Shown here piece by piece: positions 1 through 9,800 of a stretch of 64,000 nt of DNA. Origin of the DNA: Massilia sp. METH4 (GTDB taxonomy: Bacteria; Pseudomonadota; Gammaproteobacteria; Burkholderiales; Burkholderiaceae_D); contig NZ_CP146614.1 in NCBI RefSeq assembly GCF_037094685.1, forward strand, positions 5,208,001 through 5,272,000. The letters are read 5' to 3'. The notes beneath the pieces are model-generated. The model saw only the letters and a list, made by a program, of their open reading frames with translations, made no database searches and was not told where the DNA came from. Each line of letters opens with the position of its first letter. Within the stretch, counting starts at the first letter, position 1. A program made the translations under genes and the position numbers.

Positions 1-1379
1 TCCTCGTGCGCCAGGTACAGGCGGCGGCCGGCCAGCAGCCGGGCCTGGGCGGCGGTGCCGTGGAAGCACAGCCGGTCCGCCAGCGGCGTGAACGGGCCGC
101 TGCGCGCCGTGGGCACGGCGCGCAGGGCCAGGGCCGGGCTGGTGACCTCGTGCAGCCGGTAATCCCGCACGTCGCTCTTGAACTCGACCGGGCTGGTATC
201 GACGACCAGGGGCAGGTCGAGCGACAGGAGGGTGGCGGGCGCGGTGAGATTGCCGAAGCCGACCGTGCGCGCTTCGGTGCCGGTGATGGTGCGCAGCACG
301 GTCGCGGGCAGGGCCGCGGCGCCGTCACGGCTGACCTTTGTCTGCAGCACCACTTCCGTGCCCGGAACCAGGTCCGGCATCTCGACGTCCAGCGGCAGCA
401 CCGTGGGGGCAAGGCCGATCGATGCATCCGTGTGGTTGCATTCCCAGCCGAGGTGGCGCACGAAGGACGTGTTGCGTTCCGTCGTGCCGGTGACGGTGGT
501 GCCGTTCAGCGTGCTCTCCATCGTCTTGGGTGGCGCATTGTGGCCCAGGTGGCGCAAGGTGCGGCCGATGCGGCGCGCCGCGACGGCGCCGATCCAGTTG
601 CGCAGCACCGGTGCGTCGAGTTCGATGCGCAGGCGGCCCAGCGGCCGCGTCACGGCCTTCACCTTGACCATCTGTGGCGCCGGCTGGGCGGTGACGGTGC
701 CGCCCGTGGTGGTCCATGGCGGCTCCGGCGGCAGCAGCATCAGGCGGTCGCCGGCCTTCACATCGAAGGCGGCCAGCGCGGCCGAGTTGGCGGCGCCGCC
801 CACGGCGACGACATCGAACGCGGGCGTGCCCGCCTCCAGCAGCAACGGGTAGCGGCGCGGGCGGTACAGGTGGAAGCGGCCGAGGTGCGGCCAGGCGTCG
901 AGTTCGGCGTCGGTCTGGAACTCCGCCGGCTGCGGGCGCTCCTCCAGGTCGGCCTTGACGGCGAAGCCCCGTGGGATCGTCACCGGCTTGTCGCCGCGCG
1001 CCTCGAAGGCCAGCGTGGCGCGTCCGCCGATTGCGGGCGCGAGCCGGTAGCCGGTCAGCCGTACCAGTTCGGCCACGCTGTCGCGCCACGCCGCCGTACG
1101 CAGGTAGGCCTCGTTGGCATAGTGCTCCTGGTAGAAGGTGAGGATGTCGCCCAGGATGGCGGCGCCTTCCAGCAGGGCGATGCCGGGATCGTCGGCGCCG
1201 CGATGGGTCCAGCCGGCCAGTTCCGGCGCACTGTCGATGGCGCGCGTCATTGCCGCCACGAAGTCGCCGTAGCGGCCGATCCGGTAGGCGATGCGCGGCA
1301 GGCCGGGCCGATTTTCGGACCGATATGCGGGCCGCAGCGGGAAGGCCGCGGGATCGGTGATCAGAGGATCGCAGGCCAT
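1..1379 (-). CDS. Putative baseplate assembly protein, Afp12-like (partial)
   Basis: This is the last visible gene of the contractile injection operon. It starts at an ATG whose A lies at 1379 and overlaps the stop of the upstream baseplate gene as ATGA. The frame stays open to the left edge, so at least 459 codons are present and the C-terminus is missing. The N-terminus carries the pattern RIGRYGDF...TRAIDSAPELAGWTHRGADDPGIALLEG...DILTFYQEHYANEAYLRTA, which resembles the start of large baseplate wedge proteins found beside gpJ-like proteins in eCIS and phage-tail clusters. The role is inferred from this resemblance and position: part of the baseplate ring around the spike. Family assignment is good to the level of baseplate protein; the exact counterpart (Afp12 type) is less sure. 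Confidence 0.8.
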   Translation of the reverse strand, partial: MACDPLITDPAAFPLRPAYRSENRPGLPRIAYRIGRYGDFVAAMTRAIDSAPELAGWTHRGADDPGIALLEGAAILGDILTFYQEHYANEAYLRTAAWRDSVAELVRLTGYRLAPAIGGRATLAFEARGDKPVTIPRGFAVKADLEERPQPAEFQTDAELDAWPHLGRFHLYRPRRYPLLLEAGTPAFDVVAVGGAANSAALAAFDVKAGDRLMLLPPEPPWTTTGGTVTAQPAPQMVKVKAVTRPLGRLRIELDAPVLRNWIGAVAARRIGRTLRHLGHNAPPKTMESTLNGTTVTGTTERNTSFVRHLGWECNHTDASIGLAPTVLPLDVEMPDLVPGTEVVLQTKVSRDGAAALPATVLRTITGTEARTVGFGNLTAPATLLSLDLPLVVDTSPVEFKSDVRDYRLHEVTSPALALRAVPTARSGPFTPLADRLCFHGTAAQARLLAGRRLYLAHE

Positions 1380-3961
1380 CATGCCCTCCCGCCATCGAGT
1401 TCGAAGCGCAGGCGGCCGCGCTCCAGGTGGTCCGGATCGTTCGCCAGCAGAACGACTTCATCGAATGCCATCTCGAGCAGTTCGATGTTGGGCGGCGCCG
1501 AGTTGGACAAAGCGGGCGCGGCAAAGCGTTTCATGGCGATGCCCTTGATGTGGCGGATGCCGGCGATGCGGTCGATGCGCCCGGCGATGGCGCTGCGGTG
1601 CAGGGCCTGGCCGAACGTCCATTCGTCGGGGTGGAAGAAGCCGCGCCGCCCATCGGTCGCCCAGCCGTCGGAGAATTCCTGTTCCAGCACGAGCCGCAGG
1701 TCTTCGCGCCAGTAGGCGTCATCCACCCACAGTGCGATCACGATGTCCAGCGCGACATAGCGGGGTGGGCGCAGTTCCAGGTCTTCGCCGATCAGCCGCA
1801 CCGCCTCCAGGTGGCTGGCGACGCGCGGGTACAGCTCTTCCCACAGCGCGCCGGACAGGGCATCGCCCGCCACCGTGAAGCCGGCCGGGTCGATGGCGAT
1901 GCGCACGGTGCGCCAGCTGCCGGTCCACGCGTAGCGCGCCACCGCGCGGGCCACGCCGGTCGCTTCCTCGGCACGGCGCACATAGTCGGCCAGCGTCACG
2001 GCGCGCAGCTGGCGCGCCCGGAACGCTTCGGGCGCGTTGCGGCGGATGCGCTCGAACGGCTCGGGATCGCGGCCGTCTGTCACGTCGAATGGATTGGTGG
2101 CCGCTTCCACGGCGCCGGTCAAGGGCCCGGTGAGCGCGCCCACGTGCACCAGCTGGTCGGCGCCGATATTGCCGGCGTGGCCCCCGCCGGCCTGGTATTC
2201 GGCGTGTATGACCGCACCGGCCGGCAGGGCGCGGCCGTTGCTGCCGTTCCCGAAGCGCAGCACGCTGCGCCGCGCTTCGTCGGTCTCCACCATGTAGTGA
2301 TCGCCGTTCTCGGCCGAGTCGTCGCTGTGCACGAGGCTTTCCACCTCGTCCCACGGGTCGCGCACGCCGTCCGGCGTTTCCACCTCGACCCATAGCGTGG
2401 AGCGGGCGGGGACTTCGCCGTCCGGCGCGCGATCGGGTACCTGCGCGGGTGGCGGCGCCAGGTAAGCGAGGGGTTCGGTGTCGGGCAGGGCGGCCAGCGT
2501 CCAGTCCAGGCCGGTGCCGAAGCGGTCCATGCGGGCGTAATGGCGGTGCCGCACCGTGTCGCCGTCGGTGGGCAGTACCGTACCGGCTTCGTGAAAGTGC
2601 GCTTCCATGCGCCGGCCTTCGTACGCCATGACGAGGTTCCCGTAGAACAGCGACACGTCGGCGACGGTGGCCGGCGGCGGGCCGGGGCAGAACGTGGTGA
2701 AGCTGTAGTCGAAGCGCAGCGCATCCTCGGGCCGCCAGTGCACCCGTACCAGCCATGTGCTGGTGACCGGGTCGAACACCGATTCCGCGGCGCCGCGCGC
2801 CACGTCGACGCCGGGCATCAGGCGCAGCAACTGGCGATGATCGCGCCGATGGCCGGGAATCCGGCCGGTCCAGGGGTTGAGCACCTCGGCCACCAGCATT
2901 TCGCGCCACAGGCCGTTCCGTACCAGGTCGCGCAGCGCATCGGCGTCGGCCTGCGCGGCCAGGCCGGCCAGCGGCACGATGTCGGCGCTCGTGCTGCCGG
3001 CGGCCAGCGCCGGCCGGGCGTCGCGCCAGGTGTGCAGGCGCAGCCGGTTCAGCAGCGGGTCGAGGCGCCGGCGCTCTCCGGCGGCCAGGCGGCGCTGGCG
3101 CGTGGCGAAGAACACGCTGCCCTCGTGGGCCGCCGTGCCGCCGGTCCAGGCCACCACTTCCTGGCCGGCCAGCGTAAACGGCGCCTGGCCGGCGGCGATG
3201 TCGAGCGCCAGCCAGGTACTGGCCTGGTTCCCTTCGTGCAGGTGGTAATCCATCAGCCGCGCATGCCGGGCCAGCGACACGCGCTTGCGCGCCGTGCCGA
3301 GGTAGGCCTCGTTCATCACGCGGTCCTGGAAATCGGACAGCTCGTCGGCCGCGGCGGCGAACAGGTCGATCAGGACCTGGTCGTGGTCCGCCTCGCTCGT
3401 GCTGCCCCAGCCGGGCACGCGCGCGGCCATCGCGACCATCAGCGTGTGGCGGAAGGAATCGTAGTCCTTGGCGAGGTAATCGATCGCGGGGCTCGGCACC
3501 TGCGGGCGGCCCGTCGGGCCGGGGGCGCAATCGTTGGTGAAGCAGCCAGGCCGGAAGCGGAATCCTATCGTGCTGAAGAAGGGATCGATGCGGCTGGCAT
3601 CCCACACCAGTTCCAGCGTGTAGGTCGAATAGTCGCCCACGGGGGCCACGCGCAGCGCCAGCCGCGTGGCGTCGAGCGCGGCCACGGCGGTCACTTGCAC
3701 CTGGCCCTGGGCGCTGCCGGCCACGATGCGGCTGCCGCCACGGATGCGGAACACCTGCCGCGCCCGCGCCGGATCGCCGCCGATGTCGGCCAGGATCGCG
3801 GCGACATGCACGCCGTTGTAGAACCGCAGCTCCAGGTCGGCATGCGGCGGGTTCGGCCCCGGCGGCAGCGCCACCAGCACCAGTTGCATGCCGTCCAGCC
3901 CATGGCTGGCCAGCACGTCCGCGCGGTCGGCGGCATGGTCGGGGTGGACGATGGCGGCCAT
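1379..3961 (-). CDS. Baseplate J-like protein of contractile injection system
   Basis: An 860-residue protein of the gpJ/Afp11 kind, which forms the baseplate wedge that links hub and sheath. The start chosen is the ATG at 3961, giving MAAIVHPDHAADRADVL; an upstream in-frame start would add 33 residues lying inside the gp25 gene. The stretch IDYLAKDYDSFRHTLMVAMA followed by an Asp/Glu-rich DLFAAAADELSDFQDRVMNEAYL helix is the usual opening of these proteins. The C-terminal third (LRAVTLADYVRRAEEATGVARA and the later LDIVIALWVDDAYW) is typical of the J family. It sits 7 bases after gp25 and overlaps the next baseplate gene by ATGA, so the three are surely cotranscribed. Confidence 0.88.
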   Translation of the reverse strand: MAAIVHPDHAADRADVLASHGLDGMQLVLVALPPGPNPPHADLELRFYNGVHVAAILADIGGDPARARQVFRIRGGSRIVAGSAQGQVQVTAVAALDATRLALRVAPVGDYSTYTLELVWDASRIDPFFSTIGFRFRPGCFTNDCAPGPTGRPQVPSPAIDYLAKDYDSFRHTLMVAMAARVPGWGSTSEADHDQVLIDLFAAAADELSDFQDRVMNEAYLGTARKRVSLARHARLMDYHLHEGNQASTWLALDIAAGQAPFTLAGQEVVAWTGGTAAHEGSVFFATRQRRLAAGERRRLDPLLNRLRLHTWRDARPALAAGSTSADIVPLAGLAAQADADALRDLVRNGLWREMLVAEVLNPWTGRIPGHRRDHRQLLRLMPGVDVARGAAESVFDPVTSTWLVRVHWRPEDALRFDYSFTTFCPGPPPATVADVSLFYGNLVMAYEGRRMEAHFHEAGTVLPTDGDTVRHRHYARMDRFGTGLDWTLAALPDTEPLAYLAPPPAQVPDRAPDGEVPARSTLWVEVETPDGVRDPWDEVESLVHSDDSAENGDHYMVETDEARRSVLRFGNGSNGRALPAGAVIHAEYQAGGGHAGNIGADQLVHVGALTGPLTGAVEAATNPFDVTDGRDPEPFERIRRNAPEAFRARQLRAVTLADYVRRAEEATGVARAVARYAWTGSWRTVRIAIDPAGFTVAGDALSGALWEELYPRVASHLEAVRLIGEDLELRPPRYVALDIVIALWVDDAYWREDLRLVLEQEFSDGWATDGRRGFFHPDEWTFGQALHRSAIAGRIDRIAGIRHIKGIAMKRFAAPALSNSAPPNIELLEMAFDEVVLLANDPDHLERGRLRFELDGGRA

Positions 3962-3968
3962 GGTGCAC

Positions 3969-4361
3969 CTAGGTGGAAGTGCGCTGGAAGCGCAGGATGC
4001 GCGCGTCGGCACCGCCGGCCGGCACGTACTTGACGGTGACCTCGAGGGTGGCGCCGGCATCGTTCCATGCCACCTCCACCAGTTCCACGGTCAGCCGGTG
4101 GCCCAGCCAGCGCGTCAGCGCATCGGTGATGCGCGCCTTGACCACGCCGCGCAGCGTCTCGGAGGCCGGCTCGAATACCAGCCGCCGCACGCCGCCGCCG
4201 AACTCGGGCAGGAACAGCCGTTCGGCCGGGCTGGTGAGCAGCAGTTGCAGCACTTCCTCGCGCACGTGCGCATCGTCGTGCGGCGGCGCGGCGGTACGCC
4301 CGTCCGTACCGATGTGGAACGGGAAGGCGAGGTGGCGGCCGCTGGAGAGCGTGGTGGCCAT
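3969..4361 (-). CDS. GPW/gp25-family baseplate wedge protein
   Basis: A 130-residue protein with the gp25 (gpW) fold signature: LAFPFHIGTDGRT near the start, VREEVLQLLLTSPAERLFLPEFGGGVRRLVFEP in the first half, then a basic/acidic helix and a beta-rich end (LEVTVKYVPAGG). In T4 and in eCIS particles gp25 forms the wedge core that joins the baseplate to the first sheath ring. The start at 4361 is preceded by an AAGGAA ribosome site; a longer reading adds 23 Arg/Ser-rich residues overlapping the PAAR gene and is unlikely. The gene begins one base after the PAAR-like stop. Confidence 0.9.
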   Translation of the reverse strand: MATTLSSGRHLAFPFHIGTDGRTAAPPHDDAHVREEVLQLLLTSPAERLFLPEFGGGVRRLVFEPASETLRGVVKARITDALTRWLGHRLTVELVEVAWNDAGATLEVTVKYVPAGGADARILRFQRTST

Positions 4362-4362
4362 G

Positions 4363-4689
4363 TCAGGTTCCTTTCGCTTTCTGCTGGACCTGCACGACGA
4401 TGGCCGGGCCCTGCGGGACCTGGGCGGCATTCAGGCACAGGCCCACGCTCGTCTGCAACAGGACCGGCACGTTGCGCAGCGACGTCTGCGTGGCGCCGGT
4501 GACCCAGCGGATCGTCAGGCATGGCGAATACGCGACCGGCGCGAACGGGCAGCCGACGATCGGGTGCACATCCGTCTGCAACAGCATCGGCGCGCCATCG
4601 ACCAGCGCCTCCGTGTTCGTCGTGACGAGGTGGGCGACGCCGCCGTGGGGGCACATCACGGTGCTCGCGGTGGTGAGGATGGGGATCAT
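4363..4689 (-). CDS. PAAR-like spike-tip protein
   Basis: A 108-residue protein starting MIPILTTASTVMCPHGG. The MCPHGG segment and the later GAPMLLQTDVHPIVGCPF and SPCLTIRWVTG segments are typical of PAAR-like proteins coded next to gpV spikes in contractile systems. The Cys and His residues (C13, H15, H42, C47, C57) could bind a metal that sharpens the tip; this is inferred from the family. It lies between spike and gp25 and overlaps the spike stop as ATGA. Role: cap of the membrane-piercing spike and possible attachment point for cargo. Confidence 0.78.
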   Translation of the reverse strand: MIPILTTASTVMCPHGGVAHLVTTNTEALVDGAPMLLQTDVHPIVGCPFAPVAYSPCLTIRWVTGATQTSLRNVPVLLQTSVGLCLNAAQVPQGPAIVVQVQQKAKGT

Positions 4690-5261
4690 GGCGGCACTCC
4701 AAACGACATCGCGCCGTTGACGAGGCTCACGCCCGCCAGCCCCACCTTGATCAGGCCATTGTTCAGCGAGATGTCCTGCTGGCCGATCACGAGCTTGCAG
4801 GCGCCGCAGGTGATCTCGACGGCGCTGGACGTGAGCTTGATCTCCGGGCCGCCGCCGTGCGTGATCACCAGTTCGTCGGCCGCGTCGTCCAGCACCACCT
4901 TGTGGCCGTGCACGGACACCAGCACGCGCACGGCCGCGCCCTGCGGGTCGGGGCGCTGGCCGCTGGCCCACCAGGTGCCGGACCAGATCGGGCTGTCCAG
5001 CTGGCCCGCCTCGAATTCGATCCACACGCCGGCGCCGACCTCGGGCAGCATCACCATGCCGTGCCCGTCGCCGGCGAACGGCACGGCGGGTAGCGCCCAG
5101 CCGGTTTCCTTGTCGGCCAGCACGGCCGGCACCGTGGCGCGGATGCGGCACTGGTTTTCCGGGTCGTCCACGTTCGTGACGACGCCGCGGTATTTGCCGA
5201 AGTAGCTGGTACCGGCCCGTTCGACCAGGCTCTCGACGATGCGTTCGGTCAGGTCAGGCAT
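4686..5261 (-). CDS. Phage baseplate assembly protein V (spike)
   Basis: A 191-residue gpV/gp5-type spike protein. Residues about 20-95 hold the OB-fold signature (FGKYRGVVTNVDDPENQCRI, then TGWALPAVPFAGDG, LPEVGAGVWIEFEAGQLDSPIW). The remainder (HGHKVVLDDAADELVITHGGGPEIKLTSSAVEI...) is the short repeated beta pattern of a triple-stranded needle. In the family the trimer sits under the hub and carries the PAAR tip. It overlaps the hub gene by one base (TGATG) and the PAAR gene by four (ATGA). Confidence 0.9.
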   Translation of the reverse strand: MPDLTERIVESLVERAGTSYFGKYRGVVTNVDDPENQCRIRATVPAVLADKETGWALPAVPFAGDGHGMVMLPEVGAGVWIEFEAGQLDSPIWSGTWWASGQRPDPQGAAVRVLVSVHGHKVVLDDAADELVITHGGGPEIKLTSSAVEITCGACKLVIGQQDISLNNGLIKVGLAGVSLVNGAMSFGVPP

Positions 5262-6409
5262 CAGAAGATCCCTCCACCGGTGGAGACGGCGAGACGCAGG
5301 CCCCCGCCCAGTGCTTCGGCCACGGCCGCGCCGGAAAGCTCGGTCACCGAATCCGCCTTGGCTTCGACTTCCTGCACGTAGAGCGACGGCGTGATGCGGT
5401 GCACGACCTGCGTGATCAGGTAATAGCCGCTGTACGGCGTGGCGCCGGCATCGACCCGCACCTTCTGGTAGGGCGTGAGCACGGCCGGGTAGCAGCCGGG
5501 CACGACCTTGCTGCTCAAGGTGTACACATAGCCGCCGCGCCGTGCCTGGGCGGTGGCCGCTTCGTCCGGATCGTCGCGCGGCGTGTCGGCCGGGTGCAGC
5601 AGGCGCCGCGGCGTGAGGTCGGCGGGTCGTGCCGGCAGGTTGCGCATCAGCCCGAGGTCGGCGGCGCTGGTCTCGAACGTGGTCACGCCCTGGTCATCGA
5701 CGCGCAGCACCCGTGCCTGCGTCAGCTCGCCGCCCTGCGGGTCTTGCGTGACGGTCGCGGAGACGAGGTTGCGTCCGGCGCCGACCAGCACCAGCGCCGG
5801 CAGGCCGGCCGGGCCTTCCGGATCGGGCAGGAAGCAGCCGATGCTCTCGCCGCGGTTCTCGCCGGGCAGCACATACGCATGGCGGTCGCTGGCGCGGCCC
5901 AGTTCGCGCAGGAACTGGAGCACCGTGCCCCGCCGCGCCGTCATCTCGGGGCGGCGCCGTGTGGCCAGGATGCGCGTACTCCTGATGACGTCGTCGAAAC
6001 GGCCGAACAGCTCTTCGGCGATCTGGCTGGCCGTGCGCCCCTCGAACGGCGGGTCGACGCCCTCGTCGCGGTCGAGGAAGGCGCTGTCGTCGCGCACCAC
6101 CATCGTGGCGTTGCTGCGGCCCGGCTGGGAATCGAGGCCGGCATCGACCGCGGCCAGTGGCCCGTCGATCAAGGGCACGAAGCGGCCGGTGCCGATGTCG
6201 AGTTCGACGCGCACGCGCGAGAACGGCCCGGCGGCATCGCCCGGCCAGTGCATCCAGCTGCCGCGCGGGTCGAGGCACAGCGCCATGCGCAGCCGCGCTT
6301 CCCAGAACGCGTCCATTTCCTGCGTCACCTCGATCTCTTCGATGCGGCGCAACTCCTCCTCGCTCGCGGCGCGGCTGCCGAACCAGACACGGAAGCGCGG
6401 GGTGGGCAT
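5261..6409 (-). CDS. Hub protein, gpD / late control D family
   Basis: A 382-residue protein of the gpD/Afp8 hub family. The ATG at 6409 gives MPTPRFRVWFGSRAASEEELRRIEEIEVTQEMDAFWEARL, the usual first beta domain. Further along, SNATMVVRDDSAFLDRDEGVDPPFEGRTASQIAEELFG is typical of the gpD family second domain. The later PYSGYYLITQVVHRITPSLYVQEVEAKAD strand pair matches the family end. A longer reading would add 41 residues overlapping the gpX-like gene and is rejected. The trimeric hub is expected to sit between the tube and the gpV spike. Confidence 0.88.
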   Translation of the reverse strand: MPTPRFRVWFGSRAASEEELRRIEEIEVTQEMDAFWEARLRMALCLDPRGSWMHWPGDAAGPFSRVRVELDIGTGRFVPLIDGPLAAVDAGLDSQPGRSNATMVVRDDSAFLDRDEGVDPPFEGRTASQIAEELFGRFDDVIRSTRILATRRRPEMTARRGTVLQFLRELGRASDRHAYVLPGENRGESIGCFLPDPEGPAGLPALVLVGAGRNLVSATVTQDPQGGELTQARVLRVDDQGVTTFETSAADLGLMRNLPARPADLTPRRLLHPADTPRDDPDEAATAQARRGGYVYTLSSKVVPGCYPAVLTPYQKVRVDAGATPYSGYYLITQVVHRITPSLYVQEVEAKADSVTELSGAAVAEALGGGLRLAVSTGGGIF

Positions 6410-6410
6410 C

Positions 6411-6686
6411 TCAGGTCTCCGGCAAGAGGATGGTGGCGCCGGCGCGTTCGGTGAGCGTGCGGCTGTCCAGCGCCGTGTTGGCGTCGGCCATGTGCCAGAA
6501 CTGCGTGGCGTCGCCGCTGCGCTCCTGCGCATACAGGTCGAGCCGGTCGCCGGCCTGCACGGTGGCCGGCAGCCCGGCCACGGGCGTCAGGCGGCGCAGC
6601 TTCAACGCGAGTACCGGCTCGCCGGTCGCGGTGGTGCCGGTCGTGACGGTAGCCACTTTCGCATACCGGGAATTGGGCAGGAACAT
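6411..6686 (-). CDS. Short gpX/LysM-like tail protein
   Basis: A 91-residue protein starting MFLPNSRYAKVATV. The middle contains VQAGDRLDLYAQERSGDATQFWHMADANTALD, which resembles the LysM-like motif of phage tail protein X (GDRLDxLA..YGDPxxWWxIADANP), and the end ILLPE also fits that motif. Small gpX-like proteins are often found beside the hub in tail clusters and are thought to help join hub and tube. The gene ends one base before the hub start and follows the CIS_tube gene by 8 bases. The resemblance is moderate. Confidence 0.75.
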   Translation of the reverse strand: MFLPNSRYAKVATVTTGTTATGEPVLALKLRRLTPVAGLPATVQAGDRLDLYAQERSGDATQFWHMADANTALDSRTLTERAGATILLPET

Positions 6687-6694
6687 GGCGGCTC

Positions 6695-7360
6695 CTAGAA
6701 TGGGATCAGGTCCACGACCTGCTCGGCGGTATTGGCCAGGTTGGCGATCGCCTGCGCTTCCTTGGCGATGGTCGAATAGCCGAGCGCGCCCTTGGCCAGC
6801 AGGTCGTCGGAACAGTCGTCGACACCGATCACGGTGAGGGCGATGTCGACTTCGGCGCGCAGCGGGTTCAGCGCCGTGTCGTACTCGAGCTCCGAGATGC
6901 CCATCGAGTCGATGGTGACCGGCAGGATGCGGGTCGGGCCCCAGATGAACAGGATGCGCGGGTAAGTCTCGCGCGGGATCGGCAGGGCAGGCTCGGCGCG
7001 CGTGCCGGAGAGCACGGCGCCGATCGCGTCGATGACGGCGCCCACGGCGCCGGACAGGATGGCGCTCGGCAGCACCATCTTTTCCAGCGCCGCCAGTTGC
7101 GGGCCGATGCCGAACAGTCTGGCCAGTTCCTTGTCCTCGGCCAGCGCGTCGGCCGCGCTGAAGTGGGCTTTGAAGGAGATGCGCTCGAACGTCTTTTCGC
7201 CGGCCTGCGACGTTTCGCGCTGGGTGGCGCCGCTGGGGCGCGGCGGGATCTGCAGGGTGCGCGACAGCGATTCGGGGTTGAACTGGAAGATCACCACGTT
7301 CGGGATCGGCCCGGCCAGCGCCGTGCCATACTCGATCAGGGCGCCGCGCAGCAGGGTCAT
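6695..7360 (-). CDS. CIS tube-family protein (Afp7/Pvc7-like)
   Basis: A 221-residue protein that opens MTLLRGALIEYGTALAGPIPNVVIFQFNPESLSRTL. The FQFNPESLSRTLQ segment is the hallmark of the CIS_tube family (Afp7-like), whose members cap the inner tube above the hub; many carry a LysM domain, which here seems to be supplied by the separate short gene downstream. The mid region has ETYPRILFIWGPTRILPVTIDSMGI, also typical. It overlaps the preceding small gene by four bases (ATGA). Assigned from remembered family signatures. Confidence 0.85.
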   Translation of the reverse strand: MTLLRGALIEYGTALAGPIPNVVIFQFNPESLSRTLQIPPRPSGATQRETSQAGEKTFERISFKAHFSAADALAEDKELARLFGIGPQLAALEKMVLPSAILSGAVGAVIDAIGAVLSGTRAEPALPIPRETYPRILFIWGPTRILPVTIDSMGISELEYDTALNPLRAEVDIALTVIGVDDCSDDLLAKGALGYSTIAKEAQAIANLANTAEQVVDLIPF

Positions 7361-7641
7361 GATTGCCCCCGCTTCGGTGCGCTTGCAAGGTACGCGGCGA
7401 CGTGCCCGGCGATGGCGGTGGCCAGCGTTCCGGGCGCGGGCGCCGCTGCAGTGGCGAGGCGCCCGGTATCCAGCCGCTCCACCGGCCGGTCGGGCGCGGC
7501 GGTGGCAAGATGCGATGCGTCGAGTGCGCGGCCCAGTGCCGGACCGAGGGCGTGCGCCGCGGCGGCAGCGATGCCGGGCGGGATGCCGCGCAAGTCCAGT
7601 TCGAGCCGGCCGATCTTTACTTGCTTGCGCTGTTTGGTCAT
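7357..7641 (-). CDS. Small conserved-type protein of the injection operon
   Basis: A 94-residue protein, [22 protein letters not shown] then an Ala-rich amphipathic stretch and a disordered Ala/Pro tail. Small proteins with the opening KIGRLELDLRGI are known to me only from contractile-injection clusters, but no function is established. Its place between the ATPase and the CIS_tube gene, with ATGA overlaps at both ends, argues that it is a real translated gene. It could be an assembly helper or small baseplate part; this is a guess. Confidence 0.65.
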   Translation of the reverse strand: MTKQRKQVKIGRLELDLRGIPPGIAAAAAHALGPALGRALDASHLATAAPDRPVERLDTGRLATAAAPAPGTLATAIAGHVAAYLASAPKRGQS

Positions 7642-9800
7642 CGCACGCTCCTTTGCGCCGCCACCAGGGCGGCATAGGGCCCGAATTGGTTCAGGCTGTT
7701 GGCACGGTCCAGTTTCTCGTATTCGCGCTGGACCGCCAGGACGACCGCGTCCATGCCCAGCCGCGGCACGCCACACTGCGCGTACTGCGCGCCGGCGCTC
7801 TGCAGGCAAGCCTGGAAGACGATGGCGCGGATATGGCCGCCCGCCAGCGGGAAGCGCTCGGCGAGGAAGGGGAAATCGAGGCCGCTCGCATCGACATTGG
7901 GCGGAATGACCCCGCGCCAGATGCGTTCGCGCACCGGCGCTTCCGGCAGCGGGAATTCGACCACGAAGCGCAGCCGGCGCAGGAAGGCTTCGTCGACGTC
8001 CTTCTTGCGGTTGGTGGCCAGCAGGGCCATGCCCTTGAAGCGCTCCATCCGCTCCAGCAGGTAGCTGATCTCGAGGTTGGCGTAGCGGTCGTGCGCGTCG
8101 CGCACCTCGGTGCGCTTGCCGAACAGCGCATCGGCCTCGTCGAAGAACAGGATCACGTCCGCCGCGTCGGCCGCGTCGAACAGCCGGCGCAGGTTTTTCT
8201 CGGTTTCGCCGATGTACTTGTCCACCACCTGCGACAGGTCGATGCGGTACAGCGGCAGCGCGAGTTCCGCCGCGATCGCTTCGGCCGCCATCGTCTTGCC
8301 GGTGCCCGGCGGCCCGGCGAACAGCGCCGCCAGGCCCGCCTCGTTCCAGGCGCGGGCCGTGCCCCAGTCGTAGTGCACGCGGGTGAGCGCGCGCATCGCG
8401 GCGATGATTTCCTCGACCTGGCGCGCCTGCGGGGCGGGCAGCATCAGGTCGGCGAGCCGGAAGCGGGGCAGCACGGGTTGCGCCAGCGTGCCGAGATCGA
8501 GGTCGGCCCGCGCCGCGGCCAGCATCTCGGCCGGTTCGGGCGGGCGGCCCAGGTTCGCCAGCTCGGCGCCGACCCGGCCGATGGCCGAGCGCTCGTAGCG
8601 GAAGCGGCGCGCCAGCTCGGGCAGCATCGCATCGCCGTCGGGCAGGGCCTGCCGCCAGGCGGCCAGCCGCTCCGGATAGGAAAGCGGCGGCACCACCAGC
8701 GCCGGCAGGGTCGTGCCGAGGCCGCGCAGCGCGCCCCGGCTGGCAGCGCCCACGAAGACCGCCAACGGCAGGCCGGGCAGCGGTGGCGGGCGCAGCATCC
8801 CTTCCGGGCCGCCGTGCTCCATCGGCAGCGTGGACAGGGTGGCCGCCGGCAGGTAGACGGCGTGGCCGCGCAGCCAGGCTGCCGCCAGTGCCTGCGGCAA
8901 TTGTTCGGGCGGCAGCGCGGCGCTCGGCTGTACGGCGTGGACGCCAGCTTCCCGCGCGCAAGCGGCGGCCACCTCGGCCAGTGGGGCATCGGCCGCGCCG
9001 ATGATGGGCAGCAGGCGCATGCCCCGGGTCTGCTGGCGCACCGTGGCGGCCGCCCGCGCGATCGCGGCAGGGTCGAGCGCAGCGGGCAAGGGGCCGGCGC
9101 AGATTGCTTCGAGCGCGCCCGGCAGCGGGCCGCCGGGGAAGAGCAGCTCGCGCGCCACGAGCGGCGGCACCGCCAGCGGCGCCTGCCAGTCGACGATGCC
9201 TGCCGGCGCCCATGCCAGCAGGCCGTGGCGCAGCAGGCTGTGGGCCGGGTCGAAGCAGCGGACCAGCGCATCGGGGGCATCCCACAGGCGCTGCGCCAGG
9301 CCGAGCGTGGGTGCGGTGCGGGCGGGTTCGTTCAGGCAGCTGGCGATCACCGGGCCGGCGGCGCTGTCCACGGCGGGCAAGAGGGCGACGGCCAGCACGA
9401 AGCATTCGACCGGTTCCAGCGCCAGCGTGCGCGCCACCCAGCCAAAGGAGCCGCGCGGCGGGTCGTCCGATGCGGCCGGCGGCAGGGCGGCAATACGCTC
9501 GCCGAGGTGCCTGGCCGTGGCATCGTCGCGCTGGAAGGCTTGCCGCTCGTGTTCGTAGCGCAACAGGTCGAGCGAAGGTAGCGCGCGGTCGACCGGCGGC
9601 GGCAGCGCGCCGGACGCGTCGCCGGCACCCTGTTGCGCGCGCTCGCGCCACAGCCAGCAGACTTCGCGGCGCAGCCGCAGCGTGACCTGTGCCAGCCAGT
9701 AGGCCGCCAGCGGGTCGCCTCCGGCGACGCCGGGAAGGAAACCGGCCGGATCGGCGAGCCGATCGGGAAACGGCACGGCGGCCGGCGGCGGGGTCGTCAT
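7638..9800 (-). CDS. AAA+ ATPase of contractile injection system (Afp15-like)
   Basis: A 720-residue AAA+ protein. The Walker A motif (GPPGTGKT, around residues 495-502) and Walker B motif ([12 protein letters not shown], around 550) are intact, followed by a sensor-1 type [18 protein letters not shown] segment with an arginine pair. The N-terminal 450 residues are the long Leu/Ala-rich region seen in the ATPases of eCIS loci. Such an ATPase is a standard member of these clusters and is thought to act in assembly or recycling, not in firing. Start ATG at 9800 gives [11 protein letters not shown]; its first bases overlap the stop of the DUF4255 gene. Confidence 0.9.
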   Translation of the reverse strand: MTTPPPAAVPFPDRLADPAGFLPGVAGGDPLAAYWLAQVTLRLRREVCWLWRERAQQGAGDASGALPPPVDRALPSLDLLRYEHERQAFQRDDATARHLGERIAALPPAASDDPPRGSFGWVARTLALEPVECFVLAVALLPAVDSAAGPVIASCLNEPARTAPTLGLAQRLWDAPDALVRCFDPAHSLLRHGLLAWAPAGIVDWQAPLAVPPLVARELLFPGGPLPGALEAICAGPLPAALDPAAIARAAATVRQQTRGMRLLPIIGAADAPLAEVAAACAREAGVHAVQPSAALPPEQLPQALAAAWLRGHAVYLPAATLSTLPMEHGGPEGMLRPPPLPGLPLAVFVGAASRGALRGLGTTLPALVVPPLSYPERLAAWRQALPDGDAMLPELARRFRYERSAIGRVGAELANLGRPPEPAEMLAAARADLDLGTLAQPVLPRFRLADLMLPAPQARQVEEIIAAMRALTRVHYDWGTARAWNEAGLAALFAGPPGTGKTMAAEAIAAELALPLYRIDLSQVVDKYIGETEKNLRRLFDAADAADVILFFDEADALFGKRTEVRDAHDRYANLEISYLLERMERFKGMALLATNRKKDVDEAFLRRLRFVVEFPLPEAPVRERIWRGVIPPNVDASGLDFPFLAERFPLAGGHIRAIVFQACLQSAGAQYAQCGVPRLGMDAVVLAVQREYEKLDRANSLNQFGPYAALVAAQRSVR

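Noticed and set aside
4362..4430. Longer start for the gp25 protein
   Set aside because: Adds an Arg/Ser-rich stretch inside the PAAR gene, while the internal ATG has a good ribosome site.
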